A stretch of 12,643 bases of DNA from NCBI GenBank assembly GCA_964623735.1, contig CAZUVE010000081.1:1-12643 (forward strand), read 5' to 3'. Origin of the DNA: SW-9-67-25 sp964623735 (GTDB taxonomy: Archaea > Halobacteriota > Halobacteria > Halobacteriales > Haloarculaceae). Within the stretch, counting starts at the first letter, position 1. Every line of letters begins with the position of its first letter. The notes beneath the pieces were generated by a model, which searched no databases, was not told where the DNA came from, and saw nothing but the letters and a program-made list of their open reading frames with translations. Both the position numbers and the translations under genes were made by a program. Of this stretch, positions 6,118 through 12,529 are shown piece by piece.

Positions 6118-6121
6118 ATGA
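6056..6121 (+). CDS. Candidate 21-residue leader peptide overlapping the rpo4 start
   Basis: The frame from the ATG at 6056 reads MSTVPHLTARASATSVTGEA plus Gln and ends at a TGA (6119-6121) that overlaps the rpo4 ATG (6118-6120) as ATGA, the usual arrangement for coupled translation. A weak T-rich box lies about 28 bases ahead of 6056, whereas nothing TATA-like lies 27 bases ahead of rpo4, and there is no Shine-Dalgarno before rpo4. Leaderless translation of this peptide followed by reinitiation would explain how rpo4 is translated. The peptide has no recognised motif, and chance remains possible for such a short ORF. Confidence 0.35.
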   Translation: MSTVPHLTARASATSVTGEAQ

Positions 6122-6474
6122 CAATATTCAAGCAGAAAGTCGGCGAGGAGCACCTCACGGTCGCCGAGACGAAGGAGGTCCTCGCAGACATCGAAGCCGA
6201 GCGCGCCGCCGACGAGGACCGCGAGATGCGGTACGAACTCGCGCGGGCGCTCGAGCACGTCAACCGGTTCGCCAGGCTCGATCCCGAGGAGTCCCGGGAG
6301 TTCGTCGCCGAGTTGCTCGAACTCGAGAAGGTCGACGAGCCCACCGCCTACAAGATCGCCGATCTCAAACCCCAGGACAGAGACGAACTCCGCGCAATCT
6401 ACGCACAGGAGCGGTTCTCGCTGTCCGGGGACGAACTCGACGACGTGCTCAACGTCGTCAGCAAGTACGTCTGA
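6118..6474 (+). CDS. rpo4: DNA-directed RNA polymerase subunit Rpo4 (RpoF, Rpb4-like)
   Basis: This 118-residue protein matches archaeal Rpo4/F: TVAETKEVLADIEAER near the N-terminus, a helical middle (RYELARALEHVNRFARL), and the conserved HRDC-like end YKIADLKPQDRDELRAIYAQ then GDELDDVLNVVSKYV. Rpo4 pairs with Rpo7 to form the stalk of RNA polymerase, which binds emerging RNA and aids open-complex formation. The start at 6118 begins MTIFKQKV, as in relatives. The gene order L21e, Rpo4, DUF655, RsmA is a widespread archaeal arrangement and supports the call. Confidence 0.94.
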   Translation: MTIFKQKVGEEHLTVAETKEVLADIEAERAADEDREMRYELARALEHVNRFARLDPEESREFVAELLELEKVDEPTAYKIADLKPQDRDELRAIYAQERFSLSGDELDDVLNVVSKYV

Positions 6475-6477
6475 GGG

Positions 6478-6488
6478 CTTTAAGTAAG
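6478..6488 (+). promoter_or_regulatory. Box A promoter element for the DUF655 gene
   Basis: CTTTAAGTAAG begins immediately after the rpo4 stop and is centred 27 bases before the ATG at 6510. It suggests a leaderless transcript that starts within the cluster and can drive the DUF655, rsmA and hemK genes. Confidence 0.6.
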
Positions 6489-6509
6489 CGGTACACGTAA
6501 ACTCCAGAC

Positions 6510-7088
6510 ATGAGCGACTCAGAGCGCGAGGGGGAGGGGACCGGGGACGAGGCCGTGGTGCTCGACTTCCTGCCCCGCGGGCGGACTGCAGACGACCGCC
6601 CGCAGTACAAGAAAGAGCCACTGGCGTACGTCCTCGACGTGGAGACGTTCCAGCTGTCGGAACTGGCCGTCGACGGGGACGCGGGGGTCGCCATCGGCGA
6701 CCGGATCGAGGTCGAGGGGAACCCGGACGTCGACCGCGTCCGCCGGACCGGCTACGAGGACCTCCCGGGCGGCGCCCAGTCAGAACTCGAGTACGCCGTG
6801 GCCGACCTCGTCGAGACCGAGGAGGAGCGGTTCGCCGACTTCTACAACGAGGCCCAGCCCATCACGCTGCGCCTCCACCAGCTCGACCTGTTGCCGGGGG
6901 TCGGGAAGAAGATCCGAAACGGTGTTCTCGACGAGCGCAAGCGCCGCCCCTTCGATGGCTTCGACGACCTGGAGGCACGCGTCGACGGTCTCCACAACCC
7001 CCAAGACGTGCTCGTCGAGCGGATTCTCGAGGAACTCCGCGAGGACGACCTGAAGTACCGGACGTTCGTCCGCCAGGACGGGGAGTGA
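6510..7088 (+). CDS. DUF655 family protein (putative nucleic-acid binding)
   Basis: This 192-residue protein starts with a short acidic tail, then an OB-like beta domain with YVLDVETFQLSELAV (40-54) and IGDRIEVEG (62-70), then a helical half. LHQLDLLPGVGKKIRNGVLD (122-141) is a helix-hairpin-helix motif with the GVGKK hairpin, continuing into DERKRRPFDGFDDLEARVDG. This layout defines the archaeal DUF655 family, always found beside rpo4 and rsmA. The role is not established; an RNA- or ribosome-associated function is inferred from motif and context. It has its own box A 27 bases ahead of the ATG at 6510. Its TGA shares one base with the rsmA ATG (TGATG), so the two are coupled. Confidence 0.92.
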   Translation: MSDSEREGEGTGDEAVVLDFLPRGRTADDRPQYKKEPLAYVLDVETFQLSELAVDGDAGVAIGDRIEVEGNPDVDRVRRTGYEDLPGGAQSELEYAVADLVETEEERFADFYNEAQPITLRLHQLDLLPGVGKKIRNGVLDERKRRPFDGFDDLEARVDGLHNPQDVLVERILEELREDDLKYRTFVRQDGE

Positions 7089-7975
7089 TGGGCGAGGACC
7101 GTCCCGACGCCGGGCGGCCGGACCCCCCGGTCGGCCGGCGCGACCCGGACGCGCTCGTCCGGCGGGCGGGCGTCCGCCCGGACCGGGACCGCGACCAGCA
7201 CTTCCTCGTCGACGACCGCGTGCTCGACCGGCTCCCCGAGTACGCCGCCTTTGCCGACCTCTCGCACGTCCTCGAGATCGGCGCAGGGACGGGCGCGCTC
7301 ACCGACCGTCTGCTCGCCGCCGCCGACCGCGTGACCGCAGTCGAGCGCGACCCCGACCTCGCAGACTTCCTCCGCGAGGAGTTCGCGAGCGAGCGCCGGG
7401 CCGGCCGGCTGACCGTCGTCGAGGGGGACGCACTCGAGGCGGAGCTCCCGGACTTCTCGGCCTCGGTGTCGAACCTGCCCTACGGCGTCTCGAGCCCTGT
7501 CGCGTTCCGGCTGTTACCCCGGCGGCGGCCGCTCGTGCTCACCTTCCAGCGGGAGTTCGCCGAACGGATGGCCGCCGGGCCAGGCACGGCCGAGTACAGT
7601 CGGCTGTCCGTGGCGGCGGGTCACTACGCCGGGGTCGAGATCGTCGAAGGCGTCCCCCCGGAGGCGTTCGACCCGCAGCCGCGCGTCGAGAGCGCCGTCG
7701 TCCGGACGCGCCCGCGCACTCCGGACTACGACGTGCCCGACGACGACTTCTTCCTGCGGTTCCTGAAGGCAGTGTTCACCCAGCGGCGCAAGACGATGCG
7801 CAACGCCGTCCGGAACACGGCACACATCTCCCGGCTCGGCGATCCCGACGCCGTTGCCGCGGCCGCGTCCGGGGACCTGCTCGACCGGCGTGCCGGCGAC
7901 CTGGCCCCCGCCGAGTTCGCCGAACTCGCGACCCTGGCCTGGGATGTCGGCGACCCCGCCGATTGCGGAGGGTGA
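7088..7975 (+). CDS. rsmA: 16S rRNA dimethyladenosine transferase RsmA/KsgA
   Basis: This 295-residue S-adenosylmethionine-dependent enzyme dimethylates two adjacent adenosines in the 3' terminal hairpin of 16S rRNA late in small-subunit assembly. Visible motifs are DQHFLVD (36-42), SAM-binding motif I LEIGAGTG (62-69), acidic Glu86 after strand 2, GDA (113-115) and the catalytic NLPY (129-132). The C-terminal substrate domain includes FTQRRKTMRNAVRN. The protein has a haloarchaeal N-terminal extension of about 35 residues rich in Asp, Arg and Pro. An in-frame GTG at 7085 adds one residue; the ATG at 7088 is preferred because it forms the TGATG junction with the DUF655 stop. The hemK gene follows after two bases. 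Confidence 0.95.
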   Translation: MGEDRPDAGRPDPPVGRRDPDALVRRAGVRPDRDRDQHFLVDDRVLDRLPEYAAFADLSHVLEIGAGTGALTDRLLAAADRVTAVERDPDLADFLREEFASERRAGRLTVVEGDALEAELPDFSASVSNLPYGVSSPVAFRLLPRRRPLVLTFQREFAERMAAGPGTAEYSRLSVAAGHYAGVEIVEGVPPEAFDPQPRVESAVVRTRPRTPDYDVPDDDFFLRFLKAVFTQRRKTMRNAVRNTAHISRLGDPDAVAAAASGDLLDRRAGDLAPAEFAELATLAWDVGDPADCGG

Positions 7976-7977
7976 CG

Positions 7978-8577
7978 ATGGACGACGACCGGCCACAACT
8001 CGCCGACCGGCGCGACCTCGACCGGGTCTACCAGCCTGCGGAGGACTCCCGGCTGCTCGCCAACACCGCCCTCGAGTACGTCGACGAGCGTACCCTCGTC
8101 CTGGACGTGGGCACCGGCTCGGGGTACGTCGCCTGCCGACTCGCCGAGGAGGGCGGCGCCGAGGTGGTGGCGTCGGACCTGAACCCACACGCCTGCCGGC
8201 AGGCGCGGGGGGCGGACCTGTCGGTCGTCCGGGCCGACCTCCTCGGGCCGTTCCGCGGCGGCACCTTCGATGGTGTCGTTTTCAACCCGCCGTACCTCCC
8301 GACCGACCACGACCGCGAGTGGGGTGACTGGATGGAGCGGGCCCTCTCCGGGGGCGAGACCGGCCGCAGGGTGGTCGAACCCTTCCTCGCGGACCTGCGG
8401 CGCGTTCTCGCACCGGACGGCGAGGCGTTCCTGCTGGTCTCGTCGCTGACCGGCGTCGACGCCGTCCGCGACCACGCCCGCGCGAACGGCCTGACCACGG
8501 CGGAGGCCGCCTCCGAGTCACACTCCTTCGAGCGGCTGGTCGTGTTGCACCTGCGTCCGAGCAATCCAGCGCGGTGA
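7978..8577 (+). CDS. hemK: HemK2/MTQ2-family protein methyltransferase
   Basis: This 199-residue SAM-dependent methyltransferase carries YQPAEDS (18-24), motif I LDVGTGSG (42-49), acidic Asp67 after strand 2, and the catalytic NPPY (103-106) that binds a glutamine side chain. The short form without a PrmC-type N-terminal helical domain, together with the Y-x-P-x-E-D-S motif, fits the HemK2/MTQ2 branch. Eukaryotic members of that branch methylate the GGQ glutamine of eRF1. By analogy the target here should be aRF1, an inference from family. The ATG at 7978 follows the rsmA stop by two bases; an earlier ATG at 7963 would overlap rsmA. It is the last gene of the cluster. Confidence 0.9.
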   Translation: MDDDRPQLADRRDLDRVYQPAEDSRLLANTALEYVDERTLVLDVGTGSGYVACRLAEEGGAEVVASDLNPHACRQARGADLSVVRADLLGPFRGGTFDGVVFNPPYLPTDHDREWGDWMERALSGGETGRRVVEPFLADLRRVLAPDGEAFLLVSSLTGVDAVRDHARANGLTTAEAASESHSFERLVVLHLRPSNPAR

Positions 8578-8860
8578 CGTGTTCGTGCCAGCGGACCGAC
8601 ATTTGATGTGCGCTCCCGTCGGTGTACGGAGTGGGCACCCACGACAGACGACACTCCTCTCCAGGCGCACACCCGGGGCGAGCATCGAGTTTCGAAAGCG
8701 ACTCGACGACGCCGTCGCCGGCAGTGTCGGGAGCAGACGCTCGCGTTCGTCGAGGAGACACAGGGCCGGCTGGACGAACTGAGCGAGCAGACTACCGCGG
8801 CGCGAACGCTACCGGCGATACGACCACCCCACCGATCCGTGGCCGACACGTCACCCCGGG
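8578..8860. other. Gap between hemK and fen; contains possible decayed coding sequence
   Basis: No intact gene is supported in these 283 bases. There is no clear oligo-T terminator for the cluster. Bases 8678-8815 show two short stretches of coding-like sequence in different frames (separate entry). Confidence 0.5.
8678..8815 (+). pseudogene. Possible remnant of a small helical protein gene, frameshifted
   Basis: One frame reads ASIEFRKRLDDAVAGS up to about 8725. The frame one base earlier then reads REQTLAFVEETQGRLDELSE, followed by QTTAA, to about 8808. Both halves have strong GC third positions and an amphipathic, heptad-like pattern, and joined together would resemble part of a small helical haloarchaeal protein. 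No start codon, no family match that I can name, and no clean stop are visible, so this may be chance in GC-rich DNA. Confidence 0.25.
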
Positions 8861-9841
8861 TTACGTCCACTCGTCGAGACCGGTCTGGACCAGCGACTGC
8901 TCGACGCGCTGGAACCCCCGCTCGACCTCGCTGGCGTCGACCCCCCACTCGTCGATCACGTAGGCCCGCGCCGCCTCCACGTCGGGATCGAAATTCGTGT
9001 CGAACGACACGTCGGGATCGACCGCCGGATCGAGGAACAGCCTCCGGATGCGGTCGGCGTGGTCCACGCTGTAGCCCTCGGCCTCGAAGACCCCCCAGAG
9101 GTCGCCGTGGTCGTGAATCAGGTCGACGGCTGTCTTCGGGCCGACACCGGAGATACCCTCGTTGAAGTCGGTCCCACAGAGAATAGCGACGTCGACTAGC
9201 TGTTCCCAGGTGAGGTCGTGGGCCGCCAGCGTCGCGTCGAAGTCCATCAGTTCGGGGTCGCCCGAGCTGGTGAGCTGCCGGAGTGTCAGCGGCGCGCCGA
9301 ACAGGAGCGCGTCGTAGTCCTCGGTGCCCACGTAGTCGACCCCGCCGTGGCGGGCCATGTGGGCGGCCTGGGCCTCCCCTTCCGCAGGGGCGTCGACGAC
9401 AGGCACGTCCAGCAGTCCGAGCAGGTCCCGCGTCGTTTCCACGATGGTGTCGGTCAGGCGCTGGGTGCGCGAGTCCAGGCGGGCGACGGCGATCTCGTCG
9501 CCGCGCTCGCGTGCCTCCTCGAGCTGGCTCTCGTAGCGCTCGCGCTGCTCGCGGCGCGTGTCGAGTTCCGCCTCCTTGAGGTCGGTCACCGCGCCGTCGA
9601 AGACGAACACCGGTACGAGGTCGTGCTCGAAGAACTTCGGCACCCCCTGGACGGTACCCACGAGGTTCGCTACCTCCGTCCCCTCGGCGGTCGTGTACGC
9701 CTCGTCGCGGGTCCACTTGACCGTCGTCGTCAGGTACCGGTACAGCCAGTTGTGCGCGTCGACGGCGACGACCGATCCGGCGACCGACTCGAAGGACACC
9801 CCCTCGATGGCCGCCAGATCCCTGAGGTCGGCGTTTCCCAT
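8861..9841 (-). CDS. fen: Flap endonuclease 1 (FEN-1)
   Basis: This 326-residue nuclease, of standard haloarchaeal length, cleaves 5' flaps in Okazaki-fragment maturation and base-excision repair. The metal-binding carboxylates of the XPG N and I regions are visible: Asp28 (VVAVDAHNWLYR), Asp82 (VFVFDGA), Glu154 and Glu156 (APAEGEAQAA), Asp175 and Asp177 (GTEDYDALLFG), and Asp225 (CGTDFNEG). The helix-two-turn-helix GISGVGPKTAVDLI follows. The C-terminus QTGLDEWT (319-326) is a PCNA-interacting PIP box ending in Trp-Thr instead of two aromatics. The ATG at 9841 gives the family N-terminus MGNADLRDLA and has a TCATACC box 26 bases upstream. It is divergent from an unknown membrane-protein gene. 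Confidence 0.95.
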   Translation of the reverse strand: MGNADLRDLAAIEGVSFESVAGSVVAVDAHNWLYRYLTTTVKWTRDEAYTTAEGTEVANLVGTVQGVPKFFEHDLVPVFVFDGAVTDLKEAELDTRREQRERYESQLEEARERGDEIAVARLDSRTQRLTDTIVETTRDLLGLLDVPVVDAPAEGEAQAAHMARHGGVDYVGTEDYDALLFGAPLTLRQLTSSGDPELMDFDATLAAHDLTWEQLVDVAILCGTDFNEGISGVGPKTAVDLIHDHGDLWGVFEAEGYSVDHADRIRRLFLDPAVDPDVSFDTNFDPDVEAARAYVIDEWGVDASEVERGFQRVEQSLVQTGLDEWT

Positions 9842-9863
9842 TACCGGCCGTTGTGCCACCGCC

Positions 9864-9870
9864 GGTATGA
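9864..9870 (-). promoter_or_regulatory. Putative box A for fen
   Basis: Minus-strand TCATACC is centred 26 bases before the fen ATG, the right distance for a leaderless transcript, with a moderate consensus match. Confidence 0.4.
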
Positions 9871-9919
9871 GACCGTCGGTCCAGTCCGCCGACGACGTCG
9901 CCCGATCCGACGGGCAAAG

Positions 9920-9927
9920 TTCAATTG
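9920..9927 (+). promoter_or_regulatory. Putative box A for the 9951 gene
   Basis: TTCAATTG is centred 27 bases before the ATG at 9951 and stands out as AT-rich in the 109-base divergent gap shared with fen. Confidence 0.45.
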
Positions 9928-9950
9928 GATGCGGGTCAAACAGTACAGTC

Positions 9951-10799
9951 ATGAGTGTGTCAGGGGGACTACTGTCACGACTTCGCCAGCCCGAATACAC
10001 GGGGGAAAACCGCTGTCTACCATGTACAGTCGTGAACACGGCGATTGCGGCCGTTCTGAGCGCCGCCGTGGGTGTGGCCGCCGTCGCCGTCACCGCCGCG
10101 ACTGTCCCCGTCGGTGGGGCGCTCGGCCTGGGGACGTTCGGCCTCTGTGCGGCGTCGATCTACCTCCGGGGGTATCTCGTCCCGGGGACACCGCGGCTGA
10201 CGAAGCGGTACTTCCCGCCGTGGCTGCTGGAGCTGTTCGGGAAAGAACAGCCGGATGGGCTGGCCGACCGCGACGCCCGCCCGGAAGAGGAGTTCGACCC
10301 AGAGCGGGAACTGACGGCCGTCGGCGCTCTCGAGGAGTGTGCCGACGGAGAGGACCTGTGCCTGACCGACTCGTTCCGGGTCGACTGGGAGACCGCGGTC
10401 GACCGCGTCGAGGAGGCCGGCGCCGACCGGACGGAACTGCTCGCAATCCTCAACGTCGACGACGGCGAGGTCACCTACGAGGAGTTCGGCAACGCCTTCC
10501 GGGCACGGGTCGACGAGAGAATGGCCGGGAAGTGGGAGTCCCGGGCGGCCTTCCTGGCGGATCTCGGCGCTGCGCGGGTTCTCCAGCGGCGCCACCACGA
10601 CTGGGACCGCCTCGGGCTGCGCGAGCGGAGCCAGCTCCTCAACGGGCTCCGACTGTTCATCGACACGTGTCCGTCGTGCGGTGCCACCCCCGAGTTCGGG
10701 ACCGACACCGTCGAGTCGTGCTGTTCGACACACCAGGTGGCGGCCGTCTCCTGTACCGGCTGTGGCGCGCGGCTGTTCGAGTCGAACCCGATCCGGTGA
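9951..10799 (+). CDS. Haloarchaeal membrane-anchored zinc-ribbon protein of unknown function
   Basis: I do not recognise a characterised family. The 282-residue protein begins with LRQPEYTGENRCLPCTVVN (11-29), a Cys-Leu-Pro-Cys pair directly before two membrane segments near residues 28-50 and 54-75. A long soluble part follows (RLTKRYFPPWLLELFG, then acidic and helical stretches), and the end holds two more cysteine pairs, CPSC (240-243) and CTGC (268-271), plus Cys257-Cys258. The last two pairs look like a zinc ribbon; the first could be a separate site. The layout suggests a membrane protein with a cytoplasmic metal-binding C-terminus. The ATG at 9951 fits the TTCAATTG box 27 bases upstream. 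It is divergent from fen, which may only reflect local order. Confidence 0.75.
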   Translation: MSVSGGLLSRLRQPEYTGENRCLPCTVVNTAIAAVLSAAVGVAAVAVTAATVPVGGALGLGTFGLCAASIYLRGYLVPGTPRLTKRYFPPWLLELFGKEQPDGLADRDARPEEEFDPERELTAVGALEECADGEDLCLTDSFRVDWETAVDRVEEAGADRTELLAILNVDDGEVTYEEFGNAFRARVDERMAGKWESRAAFLADLGAARVLQRRHHDWDRLGLRERSQLLNGLRLFIDTCPSCGATPEFGTDTVESCCSTHQVAAVSCTGCGARLFESNPIR

Positions 10800-10850
10800 G
10801 CACCTGTCCCGGCCGCGTCCTGACACCGGTGGAATTCACGGAGGGATCTG

Positions 10851-10874
10851 CCGGGCCGGGCCGGGCCGGCCCGG
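10851..10874. repeat. GC tandem repeat and palindrome between convergent genes
   Basis: Three CCGGG units are followed by CCGGCCCGG; the last 14 bases, CCGGGCCGGCCCGG, are a perfect palindrome. It lies midway between the stop codons of two convergent genes, where a structure that ends both transcripts would sit, but no T tract accompanies it. Confidence 0.45.
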
Positions 10875-10884
10875 AACGGTCCCG

Positions 10885-11571
10885 CTACAGTCGGGGAACC
10901 GCCGAGATGTCCCCGACAGGGACGAAGTGCTCGGGAGTGTTCTCGTCGCCTGTGGGGAAGATCCAGACGCGGTACGACGAGTCGGGGTCGACGTCGAACG
11001 CGACCGCTCCGGTCCTCGACGAGCCGCTACGGATAGACGCGTTCACCAGCGACTGCCTGTCGATCCGGCTGTCGCTGTCGATCTTCTCTGAGCCGCTGGT
11101 GTCGTACTTGTGCCACGTCTGCGGAGATCTGACGCGGAACTCGTTTCGCGGCAGCGCGATGAGTTCGTCCTGCGGGTTGGTGACTTCGAGAACGACTACC
11201 AGGAAGGTTCCGTTGGCCTCCTCCAGGCTGGCCTGGTTGCCGAGCCTGTCGGTCCTGGCGTACTCGACGATCCGGTATCCGATCGCCTCTCCGCTGTCTC
11301 CGACGGTGAACCGCGTGTTTAGGTCGTGTGTGATCCCGGCTGCCGTCGGTGTCGGCGAAGCAGTCGGGGTGTCGGCCGGGGTCGCAGTGGCTGTCGGCGT
11401 CGGGGAGGGGGTCTCCGTTTCCGGGGAACTGCCTTCGATGGTGACCTCGACCTCTGTCGGCGTCGTCTCCTCGGTCGGCGTCGGCGTCTCCCCACCGTCG
11501 CCGCCGGCACAGCCCGGTACGATTCCGGCCAGAAGGGCCCCGCCGCCGAGCAGGAGTCGGCGTCGTTCCAT
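10885..11571 (-). CDS. Tat-type lipoprotein with DUF4352-like domain
   Basis: This 228-residue precursor starts MERRRLLLGGGALLAGIVPG followed by Cys21: a twin-arginine-like signal, hydrophobic core and lipobox (VPGC), so the mature protein should be exported folded and lipid-anchored at Cys21. Residues 22-78 are a Thr/Pro/Glu-rich linker with repeated TPT and SPTP units, a common haloarchaeal cell-surface spacer. Residues 83-222 form a beta-rich domain (ANGTFLVVVLEVTNPQDELI; then ALPRNEFRVRSP; ending GAVAFDVDPDSSYRVWIFP) typical of DUF4352/immunoglobulin-like lipoproteins of unknown ligand. The ATG at 11571 is chosen because it starts the signal peptide exactly. No convincing box A lies 27 bases upstream. 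Element copy C lies 129 bases upstream. Confidence 0.85.
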   Translation of the reverse strand: MERRRLLLGGGALLAGIVPGCAGGDGGETPTPTEETTPTEVEVTIEGSSPETETPSPTPTATATPADTPTASPTPTAAGITHDLNTRFTVGDSGEAIGYRIVEYARTDRLGNQASLEEANGTFLVVVLEVTNPQDELIALPRNEFRVRSPQTWHKYDTSGSEKIDSDSRIDRQSLVNASIRSGSSRTGAVAFDVDPDSSYRVWIFPTGDENTPEHFVPVGDISAVPRL

Positions 11572-11699
11572 GCAAACCTGTATTTCCAAGAGCGGCAAGA
11601 AGCTATCGGCCCGCTGTGAGTCACACGCCGTGACGTGTTCCGCGGTTCCGTCCTCGGCGACAGTCTCCCGGACGGTCGCCGGGACCGCTCCGTCCTCAT
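11572..11699. other. Gap between lipoprotein start and element copy C
   Basis: No gene is supported here. A weak AT patch (AAATA on the minus strand) lies only 10-15 bases before the lipoprotein ATG, too near for a box A of a leaderless transcript. Confidence 0.4.
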
Positions 11700-11775
11700 A
11701 CTGTCGGCTATGACTACGTGAAGATATTCCCCAGCCCGGGGTGCCGATACTGCTCACGCGCTTATAGCCGACAGT
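11700..11775 (+). mobile_element. MITE-like element, copy C (76 bp, best preserved)
   Basis: Perfect terminal inverted repeats ACTGTCGGCTAT and ATAGCCGACAGT bound the element, and including one more base pair on each side the sequence reads TACTGTC...GACAGTA. If the ends are set at CTGTCGG and CCGACAG, the copy is flanked by TA on both sides (11699-11700 and 11775-11776), as expected of a Tc1/IS630-type target duplication. The core TTCCCCAGCCCGGGGTGCCG and the CTCACGCG segment are shared with copy A. It is inserted immediately after the stop codon (11777-11779) of the neighbouring minus-strand gene and encodes nothing. Confidence 0.8.
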
Positions 11776-11776
11776 A

Positions 11777-12130
11777 TCACTCCTCTGTGGGATCGACGCG
11801 GTCCGGGTTGTCCGACTCCGGCGGGTGCACGTCGACGGTGTGGCGCGTGTGCCGTGCGTGCGTCCGCGCCCAGCGGCGCGCAGGGCCCTCCGAGAGGAAG
11901 GCGTCTTCCTCCGGACAGCGCCGGCACACGACCAGCCAGGGCGTGACGTCGTCGGGGAAGTGCCCCGTGTGTCGCCGGTGGTCGAGTGCGAACCGCTCGA
12001 GTGCGCGGTTTCCGACCTGGAGGTCGTCGAGTTCGTACGCGAGGTCCCAGGTCCGGCCACACTGCGAACACGACACCCGCGGCACGTCGTCGGTTCCCTC
12101 GGGCAGATCCGATCGGTCGGGTTCGGTCAC
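11777..12130 (-). CDS. Haloarchaeal putative zinc-binding protein, function unknown
   Basis: With the GTG start at 12130 this is a 117-residue cytoplasmic protein. CSQCGRTWDLAYELDDLQVG (21-40) opens a zinc-binding unit. It is followed by His51, His54 and His57 in LDHRRHTGHFPDDVTPW, a second pair CRRC (69-72), and a His-rich end (RTHARHTRHTVDVH). Two CxxC pairs and spaced histidines suggest one or two structural zinc sites. I know no function; the pattern looks like a conserved haloarchaeal family. An ATG at 12187 would add 19 basic, Pro-rich residues unlike the rest, so I prefer 12130, without promoter support for either. Element copy C starts right after its stop. The small membrane-protein gene lies upstream on the same strand. 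Confidence 0.65.
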   Translation of the reverse strand: MTEPDRSDLPEGTDDVPRVSCSQCGRTWDLAYELDDLQVGNRALERFALDHRRHTGHFPDDVTPWLVVCRRCPEEDAFLSEGPARRWARTHARHTRHTVDVHPPESDNPDRVDPTEE

Positions 12131-12208
12131 GCCCGCCCGTTGGGCCCGCGGGGGCTTCCGTGTGACGGAGCAGGCCGGCGCCGGCACCGGGGCGGCACAC
12201 GGTGGCGG

Positions 12209-12448
12209 TCACTCCTCTATCTCCCGGTTCGCGGCGTCGGGGATGTCGCTGTCCGGAGCGTTCAGGGTGTGCCCGGGGGAGCCGACGTCAGTTCGTGCAC
12301 GGGCAACGGCGACAGAGACAGCGACGACGGCGGCCGCGAGAGCCACAGAGAGGACCGCAATCGCGAGGATGGCTCCCAGGACGGCCACGAGCGCGACAGC
12401 GACCTGCGGGTGTGCGACCAGCCAGGCAGCGATCGCCAGAACAGCCAC
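12209..12448 (-). CDS. Small Ala/Val-rich membrane protein, uncertain start
   Basis: With a GTG start at 12448 the product has 79 residues, most of them Ala, Val and Leu in one or two membrane helices (about residues 2-50), followed by a charged tail ending in NREIEE. The frame stays open to an ATG at 12604, but that start lies inside the terminal repeat of the palindromic element at 12530-12609 and would give a Pro/Ser-rich N-terminus, so it is less likely. No homologue is recognised. The composition is low in complexity, so the gene itself is only moderately supported; its tail composition and same-strand position upstream of the zinc-binding gene favour it. Confidence 0.45.
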   Translation of the reverse strand: MAVLAIAAWLVAHPQVAVALVAVLGAILAIAVLSVALAAAVVAVSVAVARARTDVGSPGHTLNAPDSDIPDAANREIEE

Positions 12449-12529
12449 TGCGGAGGGTACTCTGGCTGTCCGGGATGGGCTCGACGGCGACAGGGCGGGT
12501 GGTGAGGGCTGTGGTCTGGGGTGGTTGTA

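Noticed and set aside
8028..9917. 629-residue minus-strand ORF over hemK and fen
   Set aside because: It is out of frame with FEN-1 and antisense to the methyltransferase; Arg/Gly-rich shadow with no motif.
9218..11713. 831-residue plus-strand ORF across fen, the 9951 gene and the lipoprotein
   Set aside because: It spans several well-supported genes in other frames, shows no domain, and is open only because stop codons are rare at this GC content.
3144..11775. The three repeats as a CRISPR array or integrase attachment sites
   Set aside because: They are kilobases apart, in both orientations, palindromic at the ends, with no regular spacers, tRNA gene or integrase nearby.
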